Part shown: positions 7,069 through 15,176 of the stretch, piece after piece
Position numbering within the stretch: position 1 is the stretch's first letter
Layout: each line of letters begins with the position of its first letter
From: Planctomycetota bacterium
Lineage (GTDB): Bacteria; Planctomycetota; Planctomycetia; Pirellulales; UBA7805
NCBI GenBank assembly: GCA_003389215.1
Contig: QQVP01000040.1
Location: 1 to 33,339 of the forward strand
Direction: 5' to 3'
Length of the DNA stretch: 33,339 nucleotides
Notes under the pieces: model-generated
What the model saw: only the letters and a program-made list of their open reading frames with translations
Database searches by the model: none
Told to the model about the DNA's origin: nothing
Translations under genes and position numbers: made by a program

Positions 7069-7413
7069 AGTAGGAGAAGTGCTTCGTATTTAGCCACTCA
7101 CTTGTCTTCGGAAGCCACATGTCCGGAAGACTACGAAAATCGGCAAACTTTGCCCCAATTCGTCGATCGGCGCAAGCTGAATACGGGGAGCGGATTATAG
7201 AATCGCGCAAGTCAACGTCAATAGCACCTTCGCACAGCACGACTTGCCATCGTTCGACGCATTGCGCACCGCGCGCAGCGCTAGCGGAGACGTAGACCTC
7301 GCTAGCAACGCCGCGACCGAAAGCAAGTCGGCTGCCGGCGTGCGACGATCGACCATCCGATCGGACAACAAGACGATCGGGCGCGACTGTCGCCCTTACC
7401 CCTTGGCGGCCCC
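7042..7413. other. Region between lipoprotein and sod genes
   Basis: This 372-bp stretch holds, from right to left, the duplicated sod stop region (7393-7427), a GGGCG/CGCCC hairpin just beyond it near 7379-7395, the lipoprotein promoter (7194-7221) and the lipoprotein leader. A plus-strand frame at 7244-7435 has no supporting features. Confidence 0.6.
7194..7221 (-). promoter_or_regulatory. Sigma-70-type promoter of the lipoprotein gene
   Basis: On the minus strand: -35 TTGACG (7216-7221), 16-bp spacer, -10 TATAAT (7194-7199). This is the best-matching promoter in the window. Transcription would start near 7187, giving a leader of about 145 nt that ends in the start-codon hairpin. Confidence 0.65.
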
Positions 7414-7427
7414 TTACCCCTTGGCGG
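7393..7427. repeat. 17-bp direct duplication at the sod stop codon
   Basis: CCCTTACCCCTTGGCGG occurs at 7393-7409 and 7411-7427. The right copy contains the stop codon and last codons of sod on the minus strand. The left copy repeats them just downstream. It is a recent-looking tandem duplication that leaves the protein unchanged. Confidence 0.8.
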
Positions 7428-8025
7428 ACGCGTAGCGCTCGCCGACGGCGTTCCAGTCGATGACGTTGAAAAAGGCCGAAATGTAGTCGGGTCGGCGATT
7501 CTGATAGTTGAGATAGTACGCGTGTTCCCACACGTCGAGGCCCAGGATGGGCGTGCGATCCGACATCAGCGGCGTGTCCTGATTGGGCGTGCTCTCGACG
7601 ACCAGCTTGCCGCCGCTATCGACCGACAGCCACGCCCAGCCGCTGCCGAATCGCGTCGCCGCTGCGTTGCTGAAGTCGCCCTTGAACTTCTCGAAGCCGC
7701 CCAGCTCTGACCCGATGGCGTCGGCCAGCGGCCCACTCGGCTCGCCGCCGCCCGAGCCGCTCATCACCGTCCAGAACAGCGAATGATTGGCATGACCGCC
7801 GCCGTTGTTCCGCACTGCCATGCGAATGTTCTCCGGCACCGACTCGATGCCGGCCACCAGCTCTTCGATGTTCTTGCTCTCCAGATCGCTGCCCGCGATC
7901 GCATCGTTGACCTTCGTGATGTAGGCGTTGTGGTGCTTGGTGTGATGGATCTCCATGGTCCGCGCGTCGATATGTGGCTCGAGCGCGTCGTAGGCATAGG
8001 GCAATTCGGGCAGCGTATAGGCCAT
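7414..8025 (-). CDS. sodA: Superoxide dismutase, Mn/Fe family, Mn-type
   Basis: This 203-aa protein converts superoxide to oxygen and hydrogen peroxide. Metal ligands are His27, His81, Asp164 and His168. The signature DVWEHAYY is at 164-171 and [10 protein letters not shown] at 76-85. The outer-sphere glutamine is supplied from the C-terminal half (Gln149 in NQDTP), the usual Mn-enzyme arrangement, so manganese is the likely metal. A cambialistic enzyme is not excluded. There is no signal peptide, so it acts in the cytoplasm. An AAGGGG ribosome site precedes the ATG and a TTGGCA-N17-TATGTT promoter lies upstream, so it can be transcribed independently of alaS. Confidence 0.95.
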   Translation of the reverse strand: MAYTLPELPYAYDALEPHIDARTMEIHHTKHHNAYITKVNDAIAGSDLESKNIEELVAGIESVPENIRMAVRNNGGGHANHSLFWTVMSGSGGGEPSGPLADAIGSELGGFEKFKGDFSNAAATRFGSGWAWLSVDSGGKLVVESTPNQDTPLMSDRTPILGLDVWEHAYYLNYQNRRPDYISAFFNVIDWNAVGERYASAKG

Positions 8026-8117
8026 GTTCGTTCCCCTTCTGGTGCGTCGACAAAGAAAGTGGAGCTCGCCGGCCGGGCAAGGACCGCGAACGACCGCGTC
8101 CGAACGGCGAGTTACTC

Positions 8118-8146
8118 AACATAATGCATTGCCGGAAGGGTGCCAA
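8118..8146 (-). promoter_or_regulatory. Promoter of sodA
   Basis: On the minus strand: -35 TTGGCA (8141-8146), 17-bp spacer, -10 TATGTT (8118-8123). It lies in the alaS-sodA gap about 93 bp before the sod ATG. Confidence 0.5.
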
Positions 8147-8222
8147 CCGCCTCGACCTGGCGGGCTGCATCGAGCGATCCCGCCCGCGTGCCTGCGACTT
8201 CCGCCAACGCAACCGAGGAGAC

Positions 8223-11006
8223 CTAGGCCAGCATCGACTTTGCCAACTTGGTCGCCGTGGCGAGGGCCTCGGGCAACTTCTCGGGAAGCTTGCCGCCGGC
8301 CTGGGCCATCGATGGCTTGCCCCCGCCGCTGCCGCCGACGACCTTGGCCACGTCGCGCACCCAATTGCCCGCGTGCATGCCGGCCGACTCCATGTCCCGG
8401 CTCACGCCCGCCACGACGACGACCTTGCTCTCGTCGGCACGGCTGGCCAACAGCACCGCCACAGGGTCGTCCGATCGCCGCAGCTGATCGATCAATTGCC
8501 GCATCCGATGGGCGTCGAGCCCTGGTGTCTCCGCCACGATCAGTTTGCCGTTTCCGAGCGCTACCGCGTCGGACCACAGCGAGTCGATCGAGATGTCCGC
8601 CGTGCTGGCCTGGCTGGCAGCCCGCTCCCGCAGGTCGTTAAGTTCGCCCACCAGCGCCGCGGCCCGCTGCGGAACCTCGGTCGGGGCCAGCTTCAGCGTG
8701 GCCGCGGCCGCCTGCAAGAGTTGCTTCGGGCTGGCCGTCTGGGCGTCGGCCGCCTTCAGGTCGACCAACTCCGCCTGCTTGCCACCGCCGAGTTGTCTCT
8801 TCAGATCGCGGACCATGCGGGCCAGCGCCTCGACGGCTGCCGGGACCTGCGCCGTTTCGACCTCGAGCACCTTGGCCGTTTCGGACAGGGCCGCGACCGT
8901 CTCCTCGGCGTGTTGCTGGGCCCGCTCGCCGGTGAGCGCCACGATCCGCCGCGTCCCGGCCGAGACGCTCTCTTCGGCCACGATCTCGAACGCCTGAACC
9001 TCGCCCGTGTTGTCCAGGTGGGTACCGCCGCAGAGTTCGCGACTGAAGTCGCCCATCGAGATCATCCGCACCGGATCGGGGTACTTCTCGCCGAAGAGCA
9101 TCATGGCGCCCGCCTCACGGGCCTCGGCCAACGGCAGCACCTGGGCGGTCACCGCGGCCCGCTCGTCGATACGACTGAGGACATCGCCCTCGATCGCCGC
9201 AAGCTGCTCGCGCGACACCGCCGCCGGATTGGTGAAGTCGAAGCGGAGCCAGTCGCCGTCGACCTTCGAGCCTTGCTGCTGGGCGTGGCGGCCAAGATTC
9301 TTCTGCAAGGCGTGGTGCAGAATGTGCGTCGCCGAGTGAGCCCGACGGATCGCCATGCGGCGATCCGGATCAACCCGCGCCGTGACGGTCGCGCCGCTGG
9401 TGAGCGTCCCTTCGGTCAGATGACCGTAGTGAATCAACAGGTCGTCGTCCTTTTGCGTGTCGGACACCTCGAAGCGAAACCCGTCGCCGAAGATCGTACC
9501 CGAGTCGCCCACCTGGCCGCCGCTCTCGCCGTAGAAGGGCGTTCGATCGAGCACCAGCCGCACGGCCGCCTCGTGACCGACCTCTTCGAGCTGATCACAG
9601 AGTTGATCGCCGGCGATGATTCCTTTGACTTCGGCCTCCGCCTCGGTCGTTTCGTAGCCGAGAAACTCGGTGACATGCACCGCGCGTTTCAGGGCTTCGA
9701 CCGGACCGGTGGCAAAGAGCTCGCTGCGGCCCGCGCCGGACACTTCGCCGTGCGCCTCCATCGCCTTCTGATAGCCGTCCCAGTCGAAGGTGAAGTTGTG
9801 CTCGGCCGCAATCGAGGCGAACAACTCGGCCGGCACACCATAGGTCTGGTAGAGCTTGGCCGCCTCTTCGCCGTTGACCACCGCCCGATTCTCGCCCTTC
9901 ATGTCGGCAAAGATCTGCTCGATCCGAGCCAGGCCGTCGTCGATCGTGGCGAAGAAATTGCTTTCCTCGTTGCGAATCACTTCCGCCACGCGGTCGCTCG
10001 TTTCGGCCAACTCGGGGTAGGGTGTCGCCATCGCCTCGACGACCGCCGGCACGATGCGAAACAGAAACGGCTCGGCCAGACCCATCTGATGCCCATCCAA
10101 CACGGCCCGCCGCAGCAACCGCTTGATGACGTAGCGCTCTTTGTTTGGCCCCGGATAGACATTCTCGTGCACCGCAAAGGTGCAAGCCCGCACGTGATCG
10201 GTGATCCGCCGCAGGCGTCGGCCGTTTTCCGAGTCGGGCTCGTACGCGACCGAGCAACACTCGGCGGCCGCCTCGACGATCGGCCGCAAGATGTCGATGT
10301 GGTAGTTGGTCGACTCGCCCTGCAACGTCGCCGCGGTGCGTTCCAGTCCCATGCCGGTATCGATGTTCTTGCTGGGAAGCGGACGCAGATTATCGGGCGG
10401 ATCGCCCACACGATTGAACTGCGTGAAGACCAGGTTCCAGATCTCCACCGACTCGCCGCCGTCGGTGTGGTAGAAGATCTCGCTACAGGGGCCGCACACC
10501 CCATCGGGACCCTGGCTGGGGGCGCTGGCCGGCCAAAAATTCTCGTCTTCGTCGAGCCGTTCGATGCGGCTGTCGGGCAACTTGATGTCGCTCTGCCAGA
10601 TCCCGGCCGCCTCGTCGTCGTCGTGATAGACCGAGACCGTCAGCCGATCGGGATCGATTCCCAGCCACTTCTTGTCGGTGAGAAACTCCCAGGCCCAGTT
10701 GATCGCCTCGCGCTTGAAGTAGTCGCCGAAGCTGAAGTTGCCGAGCATCTCGAAAAAGGTGTGGTGAAACGCGGTGCGGCCGACGTTTTCGATGTCGCCC
10801 GTGCGCAGGCATTTCTGGCACGTCGTGGCCCGCGTGAACTCGAGCTTTACCTTGCCGAGGAAATGCGGCTTGAACTGATTCATGCCGGCCGGCGTGAACA
10901 GCACCGACGGATCCCAGGTCGGCACCAACACGTCACTCTGCCGCCGGGCGTGGCCCTTCGTCTCGAAAAAGCTGAGGTACTTTTCGCGCAGTTCGTCGGT
11001 GTTCAT
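8223..11006 (-). CDS. alaS: Alanyl-tRNA synthetase
   Basis: This 927-aa class II synthetase charges tRNA-Ala and edits Ser/Gly mischarging. The class II catalytic core opens with MNTDELREKYLSFFETKGH. It includes the FTPAGMNQFKPHFLG and NVGRTAFHHTFFEMLGNFSFGDYFK segments and motif 3 (TGMGLERTAATLQG). An anticodon/tRNA-recognition region follows. The editing domain has the zinc-site motifs HSATHILHH and CGGTH. The C-terminal oligomerisation domain (C-Ala) ends with GGKPSMAQAGG. It is slightly longer than the 876-aa E. coli enzyme. A GTG six codons upstream (11024) also opens this frame, but the ATG matches the family N-terminus. It lies 147 bp downstream of the PDZ protease on the same strand. 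Confidence 0.97.
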   Translation of the reverse strand: MNTDELREKYLSFFETKGHARRQSDVLVPTWDPSVLFTPAGMNQFKPHFLGKVKLEFTRATTCQKCLRTGDIENVGRTAFHHTFFEMLGNFSFGDYFKREAINWAWEFLTDKKWLGIDPDRLTVSVYHDDDEAAGIWQSDIKLPDSRIERLDEDENFWPASAPSQGPDGVCGPCSEIFYHTDGGESVEIWNLVFTQFNRVGDPPDNLRPLPSKNIDTGMGLERTAATLQGESTNYHIDILRPIVEAAAECCSVAYEPDSENGRRLRRITDHVRACTFAVHENVYPGPNKERYVIKRLLRRAVLDGHQMGLAEPFLFRIVPAVVEAMATPYPELAETSDRVAEVIRNEESNFFATIDDGLARIEQIFADMKGENRAVVNGEEAAKLYQTYGVPAELFASIAAEHNFTFDWDGYQKAMEAHGEVSGAGRSELFATGPVEALKRAVHVTEFLGYETTEAEAEVKGIIAGDQLCDQLEEVGHEAAVRLVLDRTPFYGESGGQVGDSGTIFGDGFRFEVSDTQKDDDLLIHYGHLTEGTLTSGATVTARVDPDRRMAIRRAHSATHILHHALQKNLGRHAQQQGSKVDGDWLRFDFTNPAAVSREQLAAIEGDVLSRIDERAAVTAQVLPLAEAREAGAMMLFGEKYPDPVRMISMGDFSRELCGGTHLDNTGEVQAFEIVAEESVSAGTRRIVALTGERAQQHAEETVAALSETAKVLEVETAQVPAAVEALARMVRDLKRQLGGGKQAELVDLKAADAQTASPKQLLQAAAATLKLAPTEVPQRAAALVGELNDLRERAASQASTADISIDSLWSDAVALGNGKLIVAETPGLDAHRMRQLIDQLRRSDDPVAVLLASRADESKVVVVAGVSRDMESAGMHAGNWVRDVAKVVGGSGGGKPSMAQAGGKLPEKLPEALATATKLAKSMLA

Positions 11007-11153
11007 GGCTTGCTTGCCCAGCACTCAACTCGAAAGACAGGTCAAACCGACCATGATATCCGCTGTGGCAAGCGGCCACGAGAGGGGAATTGCCGCCGGC
11101 GCGAATGCGAGAGCGACCGGCGGAAGACGTCGTGGGCGGTGCGCCTTTCGGCG

Positions 11154-12743
11154 TTACTCACCGGCAGCCGCGTCCTGATCTTCCTTCGCCGCTACGGCCA
11201 CGCCAACGACCACACGCTCGAAGCCGCCGGTCGACGTCGGCTTACGAATGTACAACTCGACGGGGCCCTCTCGCGAATCGACGACCTCGCGAAAGTTGGC
11301 CGGCATCGCGATCTCCGATCCTCGGAGTCCCGCCAGACTCCGACCGGCCGCCTCGCGAATCAGCGTGCCCGGCTCGATTCCCGCCGCGGCCGCCGGCGAG
11401 TCCGGGTCGACTTGGGTCACCTCCAGGCAATGGCTCGGCAAGGTGTCTTCCAGGAAGCTGACCATGGCGGGCACGGCCCGCGGGTAATCGACGTGCGCAC
11501 CTCGCCAGGCGGGTCGCGGGGCGGTGACAACCTGCTGGCCGTCGACCGGAAACTTGTTCAATTGAACCGGTCGCTGCAGCGATCGCGGTCCCTGCGGCGT
11601 ACGGGTCACGAAGCGCACCAGCACCGACTCGCCCGGCGCGCGACGACCGATGGCCATCATCAAGTCGCCCGGGGCGTAGAGACGCCGCCCGTCGACGTGG
11701 GTAATGACGTCGCCGGCGTCGAGCACGCGATTGGCCGGCACCTGATCGACGACGCTGGTGACCAACACGCCCGGCGGTTCGGCACCATTGGCGACGAACT
11801 CGCTGCGCGGCTTCACCCCCAACAGACCGTATTCGACCTCGCGTCCCTCGCGCAGCGCGGCCAGGGCCCGCTGAAACACCGCGTCGCAGGCAATCGCATA
11901 GCCGGCGGGCGTTTCGTATCCGGCCGTGGCGGCGACCGAAGTGGTGAGCCCGACCATCTCGCCCTGCAGATTGATCAAGGCCCCGCCGCTGGTGCCGAGA
12001 TTCAACTTGGCGTCGGTCTGAATCAGGCCTCCGTAATGCTGTAGCCGCTCGGTCTGTTCACGGCTGGTGGCGCTCACCCGGCGATTGATGTTCGAGACAA
12101 TTCCCCAACTGGCGCTCACCTCGCCGTCGCGGGCAATCGCGTAGGGATTGCCCAGGGCGATCACGATTTGCCCCTTCTTCACTTCCTGGTCGGCGTCGGC
12201 AAACTTGATCGGCTCCAGTTTCGGGGCGGCACTCTCCTGCGCGTCGATCTCCAGCACCGCCAGATCGCTGCGCGGATCGGCGGCCTTGACCTTGCAGAGC
12301 AGCCATTGCTGGTGACCCGCCACGCGAATGAAGGTATCCCAGCTCGGCCCCGCCTGGTTCGAGGCGTCCTCGTCGTCGCCCAGCACGACGTGATGATTCG
12401 TGAGGATCAACCGCTCGCCAATCGCCACGCCGGTACCGAATCGGTCGGGCACGTCCGCCAGCTCGGGCCGGGGCGGAGACGGTCCCGATCGTGCGCGGCC
12501 GAATCCGCCGACGTAACGCCGCCGGCCGGTCTGGCCAAAGATGCCGATCGCCACGACCGACTGTTGCGAGCGCTCGATCGCCTCGATGAGCAACTTCTCC
12601 ATGGCCATGGCCGCGGCCAGCGCGCCGGGCTCCTGGGCCCGCACCGGCAGGGCGACCGCCAGCAGCAAGAGGGTCAGCACCAAGACGAAACAGAATCGGA
12701 TCGACGAGCGGTAGCGCAACCAGCGCGGGGCGACGCGGCACAT
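11154..12743 (-). CDS. Trypsin-like serine protease with PDZ domains (HtrA/Deg-like)
   Basis: This 529-aa exported protease has an N-terminal hydrophobic segment (residues 16-34) as signal peptide or anchor, possibly cut after VRA. A Deg-type chymotrypsin fold follows, with His118 (TNHHV), Asp160 (SDLAVL) and Ser252 in GTSGGAL. The usual GNSGG Asn is Thr here. A first PDZ-like domain (~305-385) contains GDVITHVDGRRLY. A second (~425-500) contains DSPAAAAGIEPGTLI. Expected role: periplasmic protein quality control. A 21-residue insertion of Arg/Gly/Ser/Pro before FGTGVAIG is unusual. A GGAG ribosome site sits 7 nt before the ATG. The recA terminator lies only 21 nt upstream of the start, which raises the question of how it is transcribed. 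Confidence 0.88.
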   Translation of the reverse strand: MCRVAPRWLRYRSSIRFCFVLVLTLLLLAVALPVRAQEPGALAAAMAMEKLLIEAIERSQQSVVAIGIFGQTGRRRYVGGFGRARSGPSPPRPELADVPDRFGTGVAIGERLILTNHHVVLGDDEDASNQAGPSWDTFIRVAGHQQWLLCKVKAADPRSDLAVLEIDAQESAAPKLEPIKFADADQEVKKGQIVIALGNPYAIARDGEVSASWGIVSNINRRVSATSREQTERLQHYGGLIQTDAKLNLGTSGGALINLQGEMVGLTTSVAATAGYETPAGYAIACDAVFQRALAALREGREVEYGLLGVKPRSEFVANGAEPPGVLVTSVVDQVPANRVLDAGDVITHVDGRRLYAPGDLMMAIGRRAPGESVLVRFVTRTPQGPRSLQRPVQLNKFPVDGQQVVTAPRPAWRGAHVDYPRAVPAMVSFLEDTLPSHCLEVTQVDPDSPAAAAGIEPGTLIREAAGRSLAGLRGSEIAMPANFREVVDSREGPVELYIRKPTSTGGFERVVVGVAVAAKEDQDAAAGE

Positions 12744-12764
12744 AACGGGACTCCGATGCGAGTC

Positions 12765-12803
12765 AAAAAAAGCGGATGTCCAATTCTAGCATTGGACATC
12801 CGC
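12765..12803 (-). terminator. Intrinsic terminator after recA
   Basis: Perfect 13-bp stem GCGGATGTCCAAT / ATTGGACATCCGC (12772-12784, 12791-12803) with a 6-nt loop. On the minus strand seven U residues follow directly (12771-12765). It is a textbook Rho-independent terminator 77 nt after the recA stop. It is also within the leader of the next gene, which starts at 12743. Confidence 0.88.
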
Positions 12804-12879
12804 GGTGTGTGCCAAGTCTAACGCCTGGGGGCGAATTTGCCCAGACGAACGTGATCCTGCGGCCGCAAGTAACGGGCTG

Positions 12880-14160
12880 TCAGACCGCCGAGAGTTTTTC
12901 CTCTTCGCGATCGCTTTCGGCCTCTTTGGCGTCGGCCGGCTTTTCTTCGGCCAGCACGTCGGCAAAGCCGCCGACCTCGAGCACCTCTTGGCGGAGCTTT
13001 TCGGTCAGCTCCTTATTCTCCTTGAGATACTGACGCACCTTTTCGCGACCCTGGCCGAGCTGATCGTCGCCATAGCGGAACCAGGCTCCGCTTCGTACGA
13101 CGATGCGGTTGGCCATTGCCAAGTCGAGAATGTCGCCTTCGTAGCTGATGCCGCCATCGTGCATCATGTCGAATTCAGCGACGCGGAAGGGCGGGGCGAC
13201 CTTGTTCTTGACCACCTTCGCCCGTACCCGCTGACCGACGACTTCTTCGCCGTCCTTAATCTGACCGATGCGGCGGACGTCGATGCGGCTCGAGGAATAG
13301 AACTTCAGAGCCCGACCGCCGGGCGTCGTTTCAGGGCTGCCGAACATGACGCCGATCTTCTCGCGAATCTGGTTGATGAAGATCACGCAGGTCTTGCTCT
13401 TGGCGATCGCCCCGGTGAGCTTTCGCAGCGACTGGCTCATCAGGCGGGCCTGCAAACCGACGTGCGAATCGCCGATTTCGCCTTCGAGCTCCTTTTGCGG
13501 AACCAGGGCCGCCACGGAGTCGACGACAACGACGTCGACGGCGTTCGAGCGCACCAACATCTCGCAGATGTGCATCGCCTGTTCGCCGTGATTCGGCTGA
13601 CTCACCAGCAAGGTATCGAGCTCGACGCCCAGCTTCTTAGCCCAGGTGGGGTCGAGCGCGTGCTCGGCATCGATAAACGCGGCAATGCCGCCGGCGGCTT
13701 GCGCCTGGGCAACCACGTGCAGGGCCAGCGTCGTCTTGCCGCTCGACTCGGGCCCGAACATCTCGACGACGCGGCCGCACGGCACGCCCTGGCCCCCCAG
13801 GGCCATGTCGAGCGAGAGGCAGCCGGTCGAGATGCCCTTGATGCGACCCCGCTGATTGGCCCCCAAGGGCATGATCGAACCCTCGCCAAATTCGCGTTCG
13901 ATCTCCTGAATGGTCGACTTCAGCTGAGGATTGTCGCTGAAGACGCCATTGCCCGCGTCGTCGCCGCGCTTACGCGACTTTTTCGTCGATTTCTTGGCCA
14001 TAGAGGTCCTCGATCGGCTCGCAGCAGCCGTTTGGGCAGAGGAGGGCGGCGCCGCGCCGGTGCGCGAGCTGGCCGTCTCCGATTTCGCAGTTCCGTCCGA
14101 TTTCGCAGTTCCGTTGGACTTCGTGGTCGATTTCTTGGCCGCGGACGTGGTGGTAACCAT
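12880..14160 (-). CDS. recA: RecA recombinase with N-terminal extension
   Basis: RecA forms ATP-dependent filaments on single-stranded DNA for homologous recombination and SOS induction. All hallmarks are present: Walker A GPESSGKT (~136-143), [12 protein letters not shown], Walker [11 protein letters not shown], the L1/L2 loops with [14 protein letters not shown] and [26 protein letters not shown], and an acidic Glu-rich C-tail. From the ATG at 14160 (AAGGG ribosome site) the protein is 426 aa. It carries ~53 extra N-terminal residues rich in Ala, Ser, Thr and Lys, partly built of an in-frame 18-bp tandem repeat. A second ATG at 14001 (GAGG site) would give 373 aa, close to the usual size. 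The frame is open to 14262, but the promoter lies there. Either start is possible. Confidence 0.93.
   Translation of the reverse strand: MVTTTSAAKKSTTKSNGTAKSDGTAKSETASSRTGAAPPSSAQTAAASRSRTSMAKKSTKKSRKRGDDAGNGVFSDNPQLKSTIQEIEREFGEGSIMPLGANQRGRIKGISTGCLSLDMALGGQGVPCGRVVEMFGPESSGKTTLALHVVAQAQAAGGIAAFIDAEHALDPTWAKKLGVELDTLLVSQPNHGEQAMHICEMLVRSNAVDVVVVDSVAALVPQKELEGEIGDSHVGLQARLMSQSLRKLTGAIAKSKTCVIFINQIREKIGVMFGSPETTPGGRALKFYSSSRIDVRRIGQIKDGEEVVGQRVRAKVVKNKVAPPFRVAEFDMMHDGGISYEGDILDLAMANRIVVRSGAWFRYGDDQLGQGREKVRQYLKENKELTEKLRQEVLEVGGFADVLAEEKPADAKEAESDREEEKLSAV
14077..14112. repeat. 18-bp tandem repeat in the recA 5' region
   Basis: TCCGATTTCGCAGTTCCG occurs exactly twice in tandem (14077-14094, 14095-14112). 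Read on the minus strand it encodes GTAKSD then GTAKSE in the RecA extension. A separate 14-bp match, TCGATTTCTTGGCC, occurs near 13988 and 14127 and covers the two AKKST segments. Confidence 0.75.
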
Positions 14161-14513
14161 CGCAAGAACCCTTGTCACAAAGAGCAGAACGTTCTCGCGA
14201 GTGGTGAAAGCCAAGCCTCGGCTTCCCAGGAGTTCACCCGCGGGATCTAAACGTCTGGACACATACTATATCGACGTTCAGTATCGCTCGCAATAGCCCT
14301 TCGTGAGATTCTCGCCACCCGTACGCTAGCGAAGCTCACCGCGCCGCATTGTAGCAAAATCGCACCTGGCGGCGAGGCACACACCGCGGCGGGCACCCGC
14401 CCCATTCGCCACCCGCCGCCCGTCACGTCCTCCGCAAGCGCTCCGCTTTACCCCAGCCGCACAACACCAACGTGCAGATGACCAGCTCAGAGAGCGCGAC
14501 GCGAGCGTGCCGC
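14161..14513. other. Region upstream of recA
   Basis: This 353-bp stretch holds the recA leader, the recA promoter (14265-14293) and about 220 bp of GC-rich sequence after the thpR stop with no gene or clear terminator. A perfect 10-bp palindrome AGAACGTTCT stands at 14186-14195 within the leader. ATACT/AGTAT arms (14263-14267, 14280-14284) straddle the promoter -10 and spacer and could be a repressor site. Confidence 0.5.
14265..14293 (-). promoter_or_regulatory. Promoter of recA
   Basis: On the minus strand: -35 TTGCGA (14288-14293), 17-bp spacer, -10 TATAGT (14265-14270). Transcription would begin near 14258. This rules out a RecA start at 14262 and leaves a leader of ~97 nt to the ATG at 14160. 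Confidence 0.6.
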
Positions 14514-15092
14514 CTAACTGCGACCCTGTAGTGCGGCCCGTCCCAGCACCTCATAAGTCGGGCCCGATGATTCGAGCCGGCTGGAAAAGGCGACCACCTC
14601 GGCGACACGCATCCGTCCCGCCTCGAATTCGACCTCCTGTTCGATCAGCCCGCCCAGTTCGTCGACGCCGAAAGGGCTCCGCCGCACACGACCGAGCGTG
14701 ATGTGCGGCTGAAAGCGACGTCGCTCGCTGCGAAACCCCAGCTTCGCCAGCGACCGCTCCAGGGCATCGTGCAACTCGACGAAGGCGTCGAGCCCCTCGC
14801 CCACGCCCAGCCAGACGGTGCGGGGTCGTGTCGCCGCAGGAAAAGCGCCCGCCCCGCGAACCTCGATCTCGAAACTCGCCAGCCCCTCGACCGCCTGCCG
14901 CATCGCCCGACAGACGTGGGGAATCTCGCGACTCGGCACGTCGCCCAGAAACTTGAGCGTCCAGTGCAGTTCGGCGGCGCCGACCCATTTCACGTTGGCC
15001 GGCGTATCGCGAAGCCGCTCGATCAGGTCGACCGCCGCCAGGCGTACCACGTTCGGCAGTTCAACGGCGATAAAGGTCCGCAGGGTGGCCAT
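14514..15092 (-). CDS. thpR: RNA 2',3'-cyclic phosphodiesterase (2'-5' RNA ligase family)
   Basis: This 192-aa member of the 2H phosphoesterase superfamily has the two defining HxTx motifs, HWTL (His43, Thr45) and HITL (His130, Thr132). The family start RTFIAVELP is present. ThpR enzymes hydrolyse 2',3'-cyclic phosphate RNA ends and can join 2'-5' bonds in the reverse direction. The physiological role is not settled. An ATG 14 codons upstream (15134) also opens the frame, but neither start has a strong ribosome site. I chose the one that gives the canonical N-terminus. The gene lies 84 bp downstream of the PfkB gene on the same strand and may share its promoter. Confidence 0.88.
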   Translation of the reverse strand: MATLRTFIAVELPNVVRLAAVDLIERLRDTPANVKWVGAAELHWTLKFLGDVPSREIPHVCRAMRQAVEGLASFEIEVRGAGAFPAATRPRTVWLGVGEGLDAFVELHDALERSLAKLGFRSERRRFQPHITLGRVRRSPFGVDELGGLIEQEVEFEAGRMRVAEVVAFSSRLESSGPTYEVLGRAALQGRS

Positions 15093-15176
15093 CGTGCCAA
15101 CTCGCGTTGTCAGTTCGCCGTCGTCGCGCTTCATGCGTCTCGCGCGCCGGACAGCTTCAATACCCCGGATCGGAGC

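Noticed and set aside
7974..12044. Very long plus-strand open frame (1356 codons) over alaS, sodA and the protease
   Set aside because: It runs antisense to three well-recognised genes. Its composition (Arg/His/Gly/Leu) is the usual mirror of GC-rich coding DNA, and it shows no domain or ribosome site.
14186..14195. AGAACGTTCT palindrome before recA as an SOS box
   Set aside because: It lies downstream of the inferred start site and lacks the 4-nt spacer of the GAAC-N4-GTTC box, so I do not call it a LexA site.
12805..14250. 481-codon plus-strand frame opposite recA
   Set aside because: Antisense shadow of recA in the mirror codon frame; no recognisable motif.
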